Below, piece after piece: positions 56,277-64,000 of a stretch of DNA of 64,000 nucleotides. The stretch's first letter is position 1. Each line of letters opens with the position of its first letter. The DNA is from a virus. The position numbers were made by a program, and so were the translations under genes. The stretch spans positions 1-64,000 of IMG/VR virus record IMGVR_UViG_3300025098_000019. One strand, 5' to 3'. A model generated the notes under the pieces. The model had not been told where the DNA came from, searched no databases, and was given only the letters and a program-made list of their open reading frames with translations.

Positions 56277-58049
56277 ATGATTCGCATTAAAGACCTAACT
56301 GTTAAAAACTTTATGAGTGTGGGTAATCAAACACAGGCTGTAGATTTTAACAAAGACAACTTAACGTTAGTACTTGGTGAAAATTTAGATCAAGGTGGGG
56401 ACGACAGTGGCTCACGTAATGGTACTGGTAAAACTACAATCATTAATGCACTAAGTTATGCATTATACGGTACTGCACTTACTAATATCAAACGAAACAA
56501 CTTGATTAATAAAACTAACAGCAAAGGAATGTTAGTTACACTACACTTTGAAAAGAACAACGTAGACTACAGGATTGAGCGAGGACGCTCTCCTAATATT
56601 TTAAAGTTTTATGTGAACAATCAAGAGCAAGAACAAATTGACGAAAGTCAAGGTGATAGCCGTAAGACACAAGAAGAAATTGATTCCTTGTTAGGAATGT
56701 CGCACACAATGTTTAAAAATATTGTTGCACTAAACACATATTCAGAACCGTTTCTTGCAATGCGTACAAATGATCAACGTGCTATTATTGAACAACTATT
56801 AGGTATTACATTATTGTCTGAAAAGGCAGAAGTACTAAAAGAAGGTACACGTAGAACTAAAGATGCAATTACCGAAGAAACTCTTAAGATTGAAGCAATA
56901 CAAACTGCTAACAGTAAGATCGAAGGCACTATTGACAATCTAAAGAAGAATCAACGTGCATGGGTCGCAAAACAACGATCTGATGTTGAAAAACTTAACA
57001 AAGCTATTGGTGAGTTAGAACAATTAGACATCGATACAGAACTTGAATTGCACGAAAAACTATCAAATTGGACTGAACATAATAATTCTATTTTGGCTCT
57101 TAAAAAGGAATTAAGCACATTAGAGCCGGCACTATTACGTGCTGACAGATCTGTTGAAAAAGCAAAAAAAGATGCCGCTGATTTAGATCAAGGCACATGT
57201 CATTCGTGTGGACAAGATCTTCCTGCTGATAAAAAAGCAGAGATAGAAAAACGCAAACAGTCGGAATTAGAAGATGCTATTTCGTATCAAACAGAGATAC
57301 AAGAAAAGGTTTCTTCTGTTGCTGAAGCACTAACAGAAATTGGTGACATTAACGGCAAACCTACAACATTTTACGATACTGCAAAAGAAGCATATGAACA
57401 TCGAAGCAACGTTGAAAATTTACGCAATGCTTTGATAAGTAAACATGAGGATACAGATCCTTATCAGAGTCAAATTGACGAATTAAACGATAGTGCAATT
57501 CAAGAAGTTAATTGGGAAAGTGTAAATCAATTAACGTCTTACAAAGAGCACCAAGATTTCTTATTGAAACTGCTTACTAACAAGGACAGTTTTATTCGTA
57601 AAAAGATTATTGATCAAAATCTTGCATATCTAAACAACAGGCTTACATACTATCTTGACAAATTAGGCTTACCACATCAAGTACTATTTCAAAATGATCT
57701 AGCTGTTGAAATTACACAGTTAGGACAGGATTTAGATTTTGATAATTTAAGTAGAGGCGAACGTAACAGATTGATTTTAGGACTATCATTTGCATTTAGA
57801 GATGTTTGGGAAAGTTTATATCAAGGTGTTAATTTACTGTTTATTGACGAATTAATTGACAGTGGTATGGATACAGCAGGTGTTGAGAATTCACTAAGTG
57901 TCCTTAAGAAGATGGCTAGGGAACGTGAAAAGAATATCTACTTAATTAGTCACAAAGACGAACTAGTTGGTAGAGTTAATAACGTATTAAAAGTAATAAA
58001 AGAAAACGGTTTCACTAGTTACGAGAACGATGTAGAAGTTGTAGAATGA
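56277..58049 (+). CDS. gp46: Recombination endonuclease subunit gp46-like (Rad50/SbcC)
   Basis: 590 residues. Walker A GSRNGTGKT at 45-53, a coiled-coil from about 170 to 450 with a zinc hook CHSCGQ at its tip (C308, C311), ABC signature LSRGERNRL near 490, and Walker B NLLFIDEL near 521. These are the SMC-type ATPase features of the gp46 partner of gp47. It starts immediately after gp47 and ends in an ATGA overlap with hemE, so the heme genes are translationally coupled to it. Confidence 0.96.
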   Translation: MIRIKDLTVKNFMSVGNQTQAVDFNKDNLTLVLGENLDQGGDDSGSRNGTGKTTIINALSYALYGTALTNIKRNNLINKTNSKGMLVTLHFEKNNVDYRIERGRSPNILKFYVNNQEQEQIDESQGDSRKTQEEIDSLLGMSHTMFKNIVALNTYSEPFLAMRTNDQRAIIEQLLGITLLSEKAEVLKEGTRRTKDAITEETLKIEAIQTANSKIEGTIDNLKKNQRAWVAKQRSDVEKLNKAIGELEQLDIDTELELHEKLSNWTEHNNSILALKKELSTLEPALLRADRSVEKAKKDAADLDQGTCHSCGQDLPADKKAEIEKRKQSELEDAISYQTEIQEKVSSVAEALTEIGDINGKPTTFYDTAKEAYEHRSNVENLRNALISKHEDTDPYQSQIDELNDSAIQEVNWESVNQLTSYKEHQDFLLKLLTNKDSFIRKKIIDQNLAYLNNRLTYYLDKLGLPHQVLFQNDLAVEITQLGQDLDFDNLSRGERNRLILGLSFAFRDVWESLYQGVNLLFIDELIDSGMDTAGVENSLSVLKKMAREREKNIYLISHKDELVGRVNNVLKVIKENGFTSYENDVEVVE

Positions 58050-59029
58050 GTAACGAAAAATTTAATAATGCATGTAATAGAATAGCACAGCCATGTCCGC
58101 CTATATGGATGATGAGACAAGCTGGACGGTATCAAAAAAGTTACATGGAACTAAAAGAAAAATACACGTTTGAACAAATGTGTAAATTGCCGCAACTTGC
58201 TATGCAAACGGCAATGCTACCGATTAACGAGTTTGACTTTGATGCCGCAATATTGTTTAGCGACATACTTTGGCATTTAGAAGGATTAGGATTTCCTGTT
58301 GAATTTGCTCCAGGTCCTAAGTTTACAGAACACTTAACTGAAGAAAACTATTCTAAGTTTACTGATGTTGACTCAGCAATGTTACACCTTGAATTTCAGA
58401 AAAAAGCAATTATTGCTACAAAAGAAAATTTGTCGCAAAAGAAAAGTTTGATTGGCTTTGTAGGTGGTCCTTGGAGTTTACTTAACTATGCGTTAGGAAC
58501 TAATAAAGTTAGTAAAGAGTTTAAAACAATGTATCTTAAAACTGTACTTGTTCCTCTAATAAAAGAAAGTATTAGAGAGCAAAAAAGAGCAGGTGCTGAT
58601 GTTGTAATGATACTCGATAGTGGACTAGACAATGTTAGTAAAAGTTATTACGACACTACATATATAGAATTTCTTAAAGAAATTGCGTTAATTGGTGATG
58701 TAGGTTATTATGTTAGAGGCATACCAGAAGGAAGTCTTTCTAAAATAAAAAAATTAGACTTCGCTGGCATTGGTATTGACAGTTCTCAAGATTTACCTAA
58801 AACATTAAAAACATATTCAAAAGGATTTGTTCAAGGAAACTTTAACGAACAATTTTTATTACTTGAAACAAGATTATTCAAATACGAATTAGATAAGTGG
58901 TTAGACACACTATCAGGTGTAGACACTACAGGATGGATATGCGGATTAGGACACGGTATTACAAAAACTACTCCAACAGATCATATTCATCATTTTGTAA
59001 AAACAGTTAGGAGTCATTTTAGTTCATGA
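58046..59029 (+). CDS. hemE: Uroporphyrinogen decarboxylase
   Basis: 327 residues, slightly shorter than bacterial HemE (about 345-355). The substrate-binding motif RQAGRY is at 24-29 and the catalytic aspartate in FSDI at D73. GGPWSLLNYALG and the C-terminal CGLGHGITKTTPTDHIHHF match the family. HemE removes four carboxyl groups from uroporphyrinogen III to give coproporphyrinogen III, on the way to heme and chlorophylls. The start overlaps gp46 as ATGA. Immediately followed by hemC (ATGA overlap). All key residues appear intact, so activity is expected. hemD is not in the window. Confidence 0.95.
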   Translation: MSNEKFNNACNRIAQPCPPIWMMRQAGRYQKSYMELKEKYTFEQMCKLPQLAMQTAMLPINEFDFDAAILFSDILWHLEGLGFPVEFAPGPKFTEHLTEENYSKFTDVDSAMLHLEFQKKAIIATKENLSQKKSLIGFVGGPWSLLNYALGTNKVSKEFKTMYLKTVLVPLIKESIREQKRAGADVVMILDSGLDNVSKSYYDTTYIEFLKEIALIGDVGYYVRGIPEGSLSKIKKLDFAGIGIDSSQDLPKTLKTYSKGFVQGNFNEQFLLLETRLFKYELDKWLDTLSGVDTTGWICGLGHGITKTTPTDHIHHFVKTVRSHFSS

Positions 59030-59766
59030 TTAGAGTCGGTGCAAGAGGAAGTAAATTAGCTCTAGCATATGCTAGGAAAGCATGTGAGCAATTAGATTGC
59101 GAAACTGAAATTATTGAAATTACAACTCCAGGTGACATCGACACCGAAACTCCTATATACGAAATGGGAGGTAAAGGTGTATTTTGTAGTACAATTGAGC
59201 AAGAACTATTAAACGGTAATATTGACGTTGCTGTTCATAGTTTAAAAGATGTTCCTGGCCAAGAAACAGACGGATTAATAATTGCTGCAATGTTGCAACG
59301 AAACAGTCCTCATGATGTTCTTATTGGAAAAGTTAGTTATAATTGCACTATTGGAACTAGCAGTCCTAGACGTACTGCACAATTATTAGATCTTTACAAA
59401 GACTTGAGAATTAATATCAAACCTATTAGAGGAAATATAGATACTAGGTTAGAAAAACTTGACAATGGCGAGTATGATGCTATAATACTAGCAGAAGCTG
59501 GGCTTCAAGCACTTAATATATCAAGACCAACAGTTAAGGTACCAACTATTCCTGCTGTAGGACAAGGTATTATTGCTTTGCAGACTAGACAGGACGACGA
59601 AGAAACAATAAAAATAGTTAAACAGGCAAATCACGATAAAACATTTAAACAGGCAACAATTGAAAGAGCATTTTTAAAAGGCATAGACGGAGACTGTCAT
59701 ACAAAAATAGCAGCTCACGCAACTGGATCAAATCCAATTACACTTAAAGCAATGTATTATGAATGA
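59026..59766 (+). CDS. hemC: Porphobilinogen deaminase (hydroxymethylbilane synthase), short form
   Basis: 246 residues against about 310 for bacterial HemC. R7 in GARGSK, HSLKD with catalytic D75, SSPRRTAQL (R115, R116), IRGNIDTR (R135, R141) and the dipyrromethane-cofactor cysteine in GIDGDCHTK (C224) are all present. Only about 22 residues follow C224, where bacterial enzymes have about 70, so domain 3 is shortened. It polymerises four porphobilinogens to hydroxymethylbilane, the substrate of HemD. It overlaps hemE (ATGA) and the next gene by 8 bases. Probably functional, but the cut domain should be tested. Confidence 0.94.
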   Translation: MIRVGARGSKLALAYARKACEQLDCETEIIEITTPGDIDTETPIYEMGGKGVFCSTIEQELLNGNIDVAVHSLKDVPGQETDGLIIAAMLQRNSPHDVLIGKVSYNCTIGTSSPRRTAQLLDLYKDLRINIKPIRGNIDTRLEKLDNGEYDAIILAEAGLQALNISRPTVKVPTIPAVGQGIIALQTRQDDEETIKIVKQANHDKTFKQATIERAFLKGIDGDCHTKIAAHATGSNPITLKAMYYE

Positions 59767-59971
59767 TGACATACACGACGAATTAGTACAAACGTACTTA
59801 AAATACTTTCGGGCAAATGAAAAATTTGCTAGACGTAATTCTGTTAGACTACATGCCGAGGTGCGAAGACATCTTAGAAATCTAAGAAAATTAGCCAAAA
59901 TAAGAATGGAAGAGATACACATATACCAGGCAGAAAACAAAGTAACCAGAAAAGACATAGATAAAAAATAG
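59759..59971 (+). CDS. Small basic hypothetical protein
   Basis: 70 residues, strongly basic and helical (NSVRLHAEVRRHLRNLRKLAKIR), similar in character to small phage proteins of T4-like marine viruses. It overlaps the hemC stop by 8 bases, which supports translation. Function unknown; a nucleic-acid-binding role is only suggested by charge. Confidence 0.72.
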   Translation: MNDDIHDELVQTYLKYFRANEKFARRNSVRLHAEVRRHLRNLRKLAKIRMEEIHIYQAENKVTRKDIDKK

Positions 59972-59988
59972 GCACGGTAAGTAAGTTC

Positions 59989-60438
59989 ATGCAGTGGACT
60001 TATGAAGGCAAAATTATAGACAATATACCAGACGAATACGAAGGTTTTGTTTATATCATTACAAACACCACTACAGATCAAAAATACATAGGCAAAAAAC
60101 TAGCAAAGTTTAAAACTACTAAGCCACCACTTAAAGGCAAGAAAAATAAAAGACGCGGTTACAAAGAAAGCGACTGGAGAACATACTACGGTAGTTCTGA
60201 TAGATTAAACGCAGATGTAGCCGAGCTAGGCGAAGACAAGTTTACAAGAGAAATATTATACCTATGTAAAGGTAGGGGCGAAATGTCCTATATAGAGGCA
60301 CGAGAGCAGTTTGACAGGCGAGTACTTGAAACTGATGATTACTATAATGGTATCATTAATGTTAGAGTAGGCGGATCAGACAAACTTAAACAGGCATTGC
60401 TAGAACATCACATCAAGGCAAAACATTCCAACACCTAA
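59989..60438 (+). CDS. GIY-YIG-type protein resembling T4 SegE
   Basis: 149 residues. GFVYIITNTTTDQKYIGKK places the VY-I and KYIG halves of a GIY-YIG nuclease core, and SDWRTYYGSS follows as in SegE-type proteins. An EAREQFDRRV helix could provide the catalytic glutamate. SegE in T4 is a free-standing homing endonuclease. Here the gene is last in the sigma70-driven operon and lies directly against a 535-base gene-free stretch with RNA-like folding, a pattern that would suit a homing element. An unrelated DNA-repair or virion role is possible. Confidence 0.8.
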   Translation: MQWTYEGKIIDNIPDEYEGFVYIITNTTTDQKYIGKKLAKFKTTKPPLKGKKNKRRGYKESDWRTYYGSSDRLNADVAELGEDKFTREILYLCKGRGEMSYIEAREQFDRRVLETDDYYNGIINVRVGGSDKLKQALLEHHIKAKHSNT

Positions 60439-60439
60439 G

Positions 60440-60810
60440 GTTGGCGGGCCAGATTAGAAATACCGCTGTGGAAAAAGCTCTCGTATAGAAGCACACGTAC
60501 ATATTGATTGACACACCAGAGTGTGGAAGCCACCAAACAAATTGGGCTCACTAGTTGATATAGATTGCATGTTGGCAGTCGAAAAACACAAACACAGTAC
60601 ATAAAAACTCTTTAGCAATAGGAACGAAGCGAGAGGTAGCTGGAAACAGCGATGTCGACGTAGGTTGGGAAAGGTCAGAGCCCATTGTACTTTGTGTATA
60701 AACAATTACCTACTTCCAATGTCTCGGCTGGTGCGACTCACATGAAGCGTATTTTGAGATTAGATGGGACCGTAACAGGTTCCGTCTGACTGAAACAATC
60801 TACATGAAAC
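60440..60810 (+). ncRNA. Candidate structured non-coding RNA
   Basis: A gene-free stretch that looks more GC-rich than its neighbours. It contains a 10-bp hairpin with two G-U wobbles (60762-60771 with 60778-60787, loop GTAACA) and an outer 5-bp stem (60757-60761 with 60797-60801). It also has a GNRA-type hairpin GCTG-GAAA-CAGC (60639-60650) and a 7-bp long-range pairing TGGGCTC/GAGCCCA (60543-60549, 60678-60684). The wobble pairs suggest RNA rather than DNA palindromes. No plus-strand ORF of 60 codons. Family not recognised (no tRNA, tmRNA or RNase P signature). Alternative: a degenerate intron or regulatory leader. Confidence 0.35.
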
Positions 60811-60935
60811 TTAAACATTATTACTTCGTAATAATGCATTCATCTTTATATTCATTTGTATCTATCTGATGTAATTACTTTAAACGAAGTGTTTAGTTTG
60901 AGCGTTAGCGATAACTTGTTTCGTGTAGCGAAACA
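60811..60935. repeat. Cluster of short interrupted palindromes
   Basis: Between the RNA-like region and the late promoter: CATTATTAC-TTC-GTAATAATG (60816-60836, 9-bp stem), TAAAC-GAAGT-GTTTA (60881-60895), and TGTTTCG-TGTAG-CGAAACA (60917-60935, 7-bp stem). None has the T-run of an intrinsic terminator. They may be protein-binding sites, RNA processing hairpins or small mobile palindromes; the first is palindromic in DNA as well. Confidence 0.5.
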
Positions 60936-60943
60936 TATAAATA
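60936..60943 (+). promoter_or_regulatory. T4-type late promoter box TATAAATA
   Basis: Exact TATAAATA followed by CAAG, 30 bases upstream of the ATG at 60974, with AAAGG nearby as ribosome site. It directly follows the 7-bp palindrome. It should be recognised by the gp55-directed polymerase, so the two downstream genes are late. Confidence 0.78.
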
Positions 60944-60973
60944 CAAGTAATAATTTTAAAGGTATACTCACAA

Positions 60974-61741
60974 ATGAAAATAAATGATATATTAAATGAA
61001 TCTGATGTTAAAGCTGATCCAAAGATAGTGGATAAATTTGCTGGCGTAAGTGATAGTCAAAGATCATACTACATATACCAATGGGCAAAAGAAAAAGGCA
61101 TTGACAGCGATGACGCAATGCAACTAGCTGGATATAAGCGTGGTAGTTATATGGGTGCAGGATCTTACATGTGGAACTATGCTCCAAACGAAAGCATTGA
61201 GGAAGCACCTGCAGGTATGTTAAAACAAGTAGGACGTAGACTTGGTGCTAAGGCCGCAGGCGCTATAGGCATGAAAGGCACCGCAGCAAAATTAGGCGGG
61301 GCTGCTGACGCAGGCAAAGCAGCAAATCAGTTAAAAGTTAAACTTCAAGGATACCTTGGTAAAACTGGCGGTAATATAAAGCAATTAGATGCTCAAGAAC
61401 TTTCTGCATTTTTAAAACAACAACAACTTCCAACTAACGCTGTACCTGCAAGTGGTATAATTGCACCAAAAGACGTTGATAAAGTTTTAATGAAAACTAT
61501 TCAAACAAGTAATAAAGCCGCAGGCGCACCTGCTGGCGATGCACCACAACAAGATGCACCACAACAAGCAGCAGGTGGCGGACAGCAACAAGCAGCAGCA
61601 CCACAAGCAAGTGCTCCACAAAAACAAGCAAGTGCTCCGCAACAACAGGCAGCAAGTGCAACAGGAATACCTGCAAATATACAAGCGCAGTTAGATTCGC
61701 TAACACCAACAGAGAAAAAAGTATTGGCAGGAGTTATATAA
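60974..61741 (+). CDS. Late Ala/Gln-rich protein with possible capsid-targeting N-terminus
   Basis: 255 residues, not recognised. It begins MKINDILNE followed by SDVK: the I-L-N-E ending matches the [LI]-x-E cleavage rule of T4 prohead protease gp21, and the length resembles the capsid-targeting tag of T4 internal proteins. Residues 75-115 are Gly/Ala/Lys-rich (GRRLGAKAAGAIGMKG), and 180-230 is Ala/Gln/Pro low complexity (ASAPQKQASAPQQQ). A perfect late box precedes it, so a virion role is likely. The stop overlaps the next ATG by one base. An internal capsid protein is the favoured guess. Confidence 0.8.
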   Translation: MKINDILNESDVKADPKIVDKFAGVSDSQRSYYIYQWAKEKGIDSDDAMQLAGYKRGSYMGAGSYMWNYAPNESIEEAPAGMLKQVGRRLGAKAAGAIGMKGTAAKLGGAADAGKAANQLKVKLQGYLGKTGGNIKQLDAQELSAFLKQQQLPTNAVPASGIIAPKDVDKVLMKTIQTSNKAAGAPAGDAPQQDAPQQAAGGGQQQAAAPQASAPQKQASAPQQQAASATGIPANIQAQLDSLTPTEKKVLAGVI

Positions 61742-64000
61742 TGAAATTAACCGAAGTTACATTATACGAAAATAAATCACACAGAATTTTAAAAGAAGGC
61801 TGGCAGGATCTTACTGAATCACAAAAACTTTATCAAGGAAGATTTGAAAAAGAACTTTGGCCATTAGTTGAACAATACACAAAACTAGCAGAAGCAGAAC
61901 TTTCTAGACAACAAGTATTAGATATCTTTAGTGGTGCTGAACAAGTTGCAATGGACAGTGGCGATAATAAAACAATCGCTGGTAAAGTAGGCGCAGGCGC
62001 AGCAGCAGCCGCAAAACTTCCTGTAGATATTGCTAAAAAAGTTGATGCAAAAATTAACGAACTAGGTAAACTAGCACAAAATGCAGGTCCTGTAAAAAAT
62101 GCAGATGCTAAGTTTGCACAACTTAAGAAAGATATTACTGCAAATAACAGTGACAGTAAAATTGTACAAGGTGTACAAAAGATAAGTGATTGGGCAAAAG
62201 CAAATCCTGGTAAAGCAAGTGTAGCTGTTGGTATTTTAACTACTATGGCAGCATTTGCAGGCGGTCCTGCGGGCGGCGCAGCAGCAGGTTTGGTACTACG
62301 TGCATCAAAAGATTTATTACAAGGCGAGGAGCTTTCAGCAGCAGTTGGCAAGTCAATCAAGACTGGTGTTTATGGTGCTCTTGCTGGCATGGCATTTAGT
62401 GAACTTACAGATAATATTGTTGATAACATTTCATCTGCACAAGGCGCAGAGCTTGAAGCAATGGAAGCAAGTTTGAAAGCTGAAAATCTTGCAACAGCAA
62501 AAGCTGACTTATTTGCAGACCTAGGAATGGAAGTTGATGTTCTAGACGGTGCAACTAGAATTGATATGAGTGGAAACTTAAATGGATTCTACTATTCATA
62601 TGACACAGTTATTCCACCAGACATGATGGGTCAATACGAAGCATTAAGTAATGCAGTAAGTAGTGCAGATACATTTAGTCCTGAACACTATGCAGCAGCA
62701 GCCAAGTTCCATGATTTTATGGGCGGATTAGTTGACGCTCCTGAAGCAAAGAATTTAACAGCAGCCTGGGACGCACTAAAAGAAATACCAAAAGAACAGT
62801 TAACTACTGCAAACCTTGATACACTTCTTGCTCAAGCAGAATCTAGTGGTGCAGTATTAACCGCATTAAATGATGCAGGCGGAGCAATAGCTGCGGCTGC
62901 TCAAGGTGCATTACAAACAGTTGACGATACTGCCAAAGATGCACATAAAGCAAAGCCAGTTGATCCAGAAATTAAGCAACAACTTGAACTAGATTTAAAA
63001 GGCGGAAGCAATGCAAAAGCAGAATCAATGTCAATGGAAGAACGCTTTGAATTGTATCTAGCAGAAGCAGATCCTGCACAAGGAGAATTGCCTTTAGATA
63101 ATCCTAATACAATGGGTGCAAAACTAAAGCGTGGAGCAGGAAAACTTGCAGGTAAAGCCGCAGGTGCAGTAAAAGGCGCAGCAAGTTCAGCAGCAGGTGC
63201 AGTAAAACAAGGTGCAAAAGATGTTGGTAATAAAGTTACTGCTAATAAACTTACAAAAACTTGGAAGTCAATGGGAGAACCAACTGACGCAGGAAGTATT
63301 GCTAATATTTTAGCAGATGCAGGTGTAAGTAATGACCAAATTGCACAAATAAGTAAAACTGCTAACGTAAAATTACAACCTACGCCAAAATCAACAGCAG
63401 CAGATCCTAAAGCAGCAGCAAAAGCAACTGCAACTGCAAAAGCAACTGCAAAAGATCCTAAAGCAGCAGCAGCAGAGCCTAAATCAGCAATTTCTAAAGG
63501 TGCTAATAAAGCAACTGCAACAAAGCCAATGAAAAAAGGTACTACAAAAGAAGTAGGCGGCAAAACTTATCGTTGGGAAGGCGCACTTTGGGTAGACACT
63601 GCAACAAATAAACCAGTGAGTGTTGCAAATGCAATGAAAATGGGATTAGGTAATCCTAAATTAGACCCAATTATATCAGCAGCGAAAAAAGATCCTGCAC
63701 TTGCTAAGTTAATTAAACAACAAATTACTTCTAAAGGTGTTAAAGCAGGTACTGCGCAAGCAGCAAAAGCAGCACAACCAGATGCTAAAAATAAAGTAGC
63801 TCCAAAAGCAGCTCCGGCAGCTAGTGTAGCACCAAAAGCAGCACCGACAGCTAATGTAGCACCAAAAGCAGCAGCAACTAAGAAGACAGCCGCAAAAGCA
63901 GCACCAGCAGCTAATGTAGCAACTGCAAAATCAGGTGGTAAACTTAAGAAAGCAGCAGGCGCAGTAAAAAGTGGTTATAAAAATTATAATAAAATGAGTG
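61741..64000 (+). CDS. Large Lys/Ala-rich late protein, 3'-truncated by window end
   Basis: Open from the ATG at 61741 to the last base (over 750 codons), so the gene continues beyond the window. It starts MKLTEVTLYE, with L-Y-E at residues 8-10 as a possible prohead-protease site. A hydrophobic stretch (about 160-190, GILTTMAAFAGGPAGGAAAG) could span a membrane. SMEERFELYLAEADP near 430 has another possible L-A-E site. After about 460 the protein is Ala/Lys/Pro-rich like histone H1, with 10-residue repeats near the end. Coupled (TAATG) to the preceding late gene. Likely an internal virion or DNA-associated protein; unproven. Confidence 0.82.
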   Translation, partial: MKLTEVTLYENKSHRILKEGWQDLTESQKLYQGRFEKELWPLVEQYTKLAEAELSRQQVLDIFSGAEQVAMDSGDNKTIAGKVGAGAAAAAKLPVDIAKKVDAKINELGKLAQNAGPVKNADAKFAQLKKDITANNSDSKIVQGVQKISDWAKANPGKASVAVGILTTMAAFAGGPAGGAAAGLVLRASKDLLQGEELSAAVGKSIKTGVYGALAGMAFSELTDNIVDNISSAQGAELEAMEASLKAENLATAKADLFADLGMEVDVLDGATRIDMSGNLNGFYYSYDTVIPPDMMGQYEALSNAVSSADTFSPEHYAAAAKFHDFMGGLVDAPEAKNLTAAWDALKEIPKEQLTTANLDTLLAQAESSGAVLTALNDAGGAIAAAAQGALQTVDDTAKDAHKAKPVDPEIKQQLELDLKGGSNAKAESMSMEERFELYLAEADPAQGELPLDNPNTMGAKLKRGAGKLAGKAAGAVKGAASSAAGAVKQGAKDVGNKVTANKLTKTWKSMGEPTDAGSIANILADAGVSNDQIAQISKTANVKLQPTPKSTAADPKAAAKATATAKATAKDPKAAAAEPKSAISKGANKATATKPMKKGTTKEVGGKTYRWEGALWVDTATNKPVSVANAMKMGLGNPKLDPIISAAKKDPALAKLIKQQITSKGVKAGTAQAAKAAQPDAKNKVAPKAAPAASVAPKAAPTANVAPKAAATKKTAAKAAPAANVATAKSGGKLKKAAGAVKSGYKNYNKMS
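63796..63920 (+). repeat. Tandem 30-bp repeats in a Lys/Ala-rich coding region
   Basis: A 30-bp unit beginning GTAGCNCCAAAAGCAGC occurs at 63796-63825 and 63826-63855, with partial copies to about 63920. It encodes the 10-residue unit VAPKAAPxA[S/N]. The copies are similar but not identical. They lie in the Lys/Ala-rich tail of the truncated late gene and may vary in number between relatives by slippage. Confidence 0.65.

Noticed and set aside
60440-60810. tRNA, tmRNA or RNase P RNA
   Set aside because: No GTTCRA T-loop, no acceptor stem with CCA, and no RNase P core motifs could be found.
60816-60836. Nine-bp palindrome as an intrinsic terminator for the gp47 operon
   Set aside because: It is not followed by a T-run and the stem is almost all A-T, so it is weak as a terminator.
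61833-63563. Two long minus-strand open frames (175 and 220 codons) opposite the last gene
   Set aside because: They are antisense to an uninterrupted plus-strand Lys/Ala-rich gene, and their Ala/Pro/Ser-rich content is what that composition gives in reverse.
1-64000. CRISPR array, insertion sequence or integrase/attachment site
   Set aside because: No regularly spaced direct repeats, transposase or integrase motifs were seen; the only tandem repeats are coding low-complexity units.

Overview
The window is a piece of an AT-rich, T4-like tailed-phage (myovirus) genome. Diagnostic genes are a gp55-type late sigma factor, the gp47/gp46 recombination nuclease, baseplate proteins gp53, gp25 and gp6, a gp5-like lysozyme hub, and a tail-collar fibre. 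The AT-rich composition, fibre families of the kind seen in marine T4-like phages, and heme genes suggest a marine host (SAR11-like alphaproteobacteria or picocyanobacteria). That host guess is inference only. No tRNA, CRISPR array, insertion sequence or integrase was seen.

Region A (1-16.3 kb) is an accessory block of five radical-SAM proteins, six glycosyltransferase-like proteins, a GDP-mannose 3,5-epimerase homologue, a methyltransferase, a propeller-like protein and small unknowns. Twelve minus-strand genes from 16280 down to 4973 are almost all overlapping or coupled. They sit behind one near-perfect host sigma70 promoter (16302-16330), so they probably form one operon. The remaining rSAM genes lie just beyond it in separate short units. 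The block most likely modifies a glycan or peptide on the virion or host surface.

Region B (16.3-54.3 kb, minus strand) is the late structural module, in T4-like order: tail-tube/baseplate protein, gp53, hub with an M15 peptidase, gp5-like hub with a muramidase, gp25, gp6, a giant 5082-residue virion protein, a small structural protein, and five fibre genes with two kinds of N-terminal docking module. Several genes are preceded by T4-late-type boxes ([T/A]ATAAATA).

Region C (54.3-60.4 kb, plus strand) is an early/middle module: gp55, then gp47-gp46-hemE-hemC-70 aa-SegE-like. Two textbook sigma70 promoters (TTGACA/TTGACT, 17-nt spacer, TATAAT) precede gp55 and gp47. The heme genes hemE and hemC are translationally coupled to gp46.

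Region D (60.4-64 kb) starts with a 535-nt gene-free stretch. It holds RNA-like hairpins, then small palindromes and a perfect TATAAATA late promoter. Two late genes follow; their N-termini look like T4 capsid-targeting/prohead-protease tags. The second gene is Lys/Ala-rich and runs off the end of the window.
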